A stretch of 64,000 nt of DNA from positions 2,442,001 to 2,506,000 of the forward strand of contig NZ_CACVBO010000001.1 in NCBI RefSeq assembly GCF_902728235.1, given 5' to 3'. This stretch comes from Lentimonas sp. CC4. Its GTDB lineage: Bacteria > Verrucomicrobiota > Verrucomicrobiia > Opitutales > Coraliomargaritaceae. The notes under the pieces were generated by a model that saw only the letters and a list, made by a program, of their open reading frames with translations, did no database searches and was not told where the DNA came from. Each line of letters opens with the position of its first letter. The stretch's first letter is position 1. Of this stretch, positions 63,440 through 64,000 are shown in pieces. A program made the position numbers and the translations under genes.

Positions 63440-64000
63440 TTATTTCTTCGCAGCCTTTGCCATCTTACGGCGCACGTTCTCGTCGAGGATACGCTTGCGG
63501 AGGCGGAGGAACTGTGGAGTGGCTTCAACGAGTTCGTCGGGGGCGATGTATTCGATCGCACGCTCTAGAGAGAACTTGATTGGCGGCGAGAGCTGGATGC
63601 TCTTGTCTGTGCCGGAGGAGCGCATGTTGTCGAGTTGCTTGGCCTTAGCAGGGTTGACGGGCATGTCTTCCGTGCGAGGGTTTTCGCCAACGATCATACC
63701 TGCGTAGGTTTCTTCACCTGGGCCGACGAAGAGCTTACCGCGAGTCTGGATCATATCCAAAGCGTATGGCATTGTCTTGCCTTGCTCCATGCTGACGAGT
63801 GTTCCAGTGAGGCGAGTGACGATATCGCCACAGTGTGGGCGATACTCGAGGAACGAGTGGCTCATGACACCGTGACCACTGGTCATGGTCACAAGATCAC
63901 TTTCGAAGCCGATGAGGCCACGAGTGGAGATCTCAGCTTCGACAGTGACGCCGGAGTTGTGGTGCTCCATGTTGGTGACCTTACCTTTACGTTTGCTGAG
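63440..64000 (-). CDS. typA: Translational GTPase TypA/BipA, C-terminal part (cut by window edge)
   Basis: The frame is open to the end of the window (upstream residues LSKRKGKVTN), so the gene starts outside. The visible ~186 residues have EF-G-like domain V (VEAEISTRGLIGFESDLVTM, SGHGVMSHSFLEYRP) and the BipA-specific C-terminal domain (QTRGKLFVGPGEETYAGMIV; NPAKAKQLDNMRSSGTDKSI; APDELVEATPQFLRLRKRIL). BipA is a ribosome-binding GTPase needed for growth under stress and for 50S assembly at low temperature. Confidence 0.95.
   Translation of the reverse strand, partial: LSKRKGKVTNMEHHNSGVTVEAEISTRGLIGFESDLVTMTSGHGVMSHSFLEYRPHCGDIVTRLTGTLVSMEQGKTMPYALDMIQTRGKLFVGPGEETYAGMIVGENPRTEDMPVNPAKAKQLDNMRSSGTDKSIQLSPPIKFSLERAIEYIAPDELVEATPQFLRLRKRILDENVRRKMAKAAKK

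Overview
The window looks like part of the chromosome of a marine-type Verrucomicrobiota bacterium, probably class Opitutia. This is inferred from the overall gene style: circularly permuted ATP-grasp/alpha-E/transglutaminase clusters, a XylR-like AraC regulator beside a sugar-acid kinase, and abundant dispersed palindromic repeats. No rRNA or tRNA gene is present to confirm it. Both ends are cut inside genes: a YgfZ-family protein at the left and TypA/BipA at the right.

Housekeeping genes fill most of the window. The left end (1-6,680) carries ygfZ, an HU protein, an outer-membrane barrel protein, an ABC-F ATPase, and a divergent regulator/PfkB kinase pair. From 19.6 to 31.8 kb there are an ABC exporter operon with adaptor and lipoprotein, a large EF-hand-like membrane protein, a hipBA toxin-antitoxin locus with four operator-like repeats, an ArsR-methyltransferase fusion and hemN. 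From 32 to 42.2 kb come exoD, nadD, rsfS, a PAS protein/hybrid kinase pair, a pseudouridine synthase, a degenerate NtrC-like regulator and pheST. From 44.2 to 48.8 kb there are a spermidine-synthase-like methyltransferase, a cytochrome c lipoprotein, two prolyl isomerases, a truncated haemoglobin and a DUF4202 protein. From 49.2 to 60.4 kb lie two divergent ATP-grasp/alpha-E/transglutaminase clusters ending in a DUF2126 amidoligase-type protein. The right end has a site-2 protease, CvfB and typA.

The most notable region is 6,949-18,543, which I read as a decayed chromosomal integron. Fourteen small genes, all on the minus strand, are separated one by one by 19 imperfect palindromes of about 60-105 bp. 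Each gene starts 5-50 bases after one palindrome and stops inside or beside the next. At the head of the array, on the plus strand and divergent from it, is an integron-integrase remnant (18,323-18,543) that keeps its first ~29 codons and its last ~26, including the catalytic-tyrosine segment. The middle is gone and a palindrome sits at the junction. The attC-like sites have an unusual core, AAC or ATC paired with GTT or GAT. Two more cassette-like genes with the same sites lie 25 kb away beside pheT (42.4-43.5 kb).

The array has itself been hit by mobile DNA. An IS3-family element sits in one attC-like site, with an intact paralogous site elsewhere in the array. A REP-type Y1 transposase has been duplicated in tandem. 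Intergenic regions elsewhere hold several dispersed repeat families, including one group with shared terminal inverted repeats but two different interiors.
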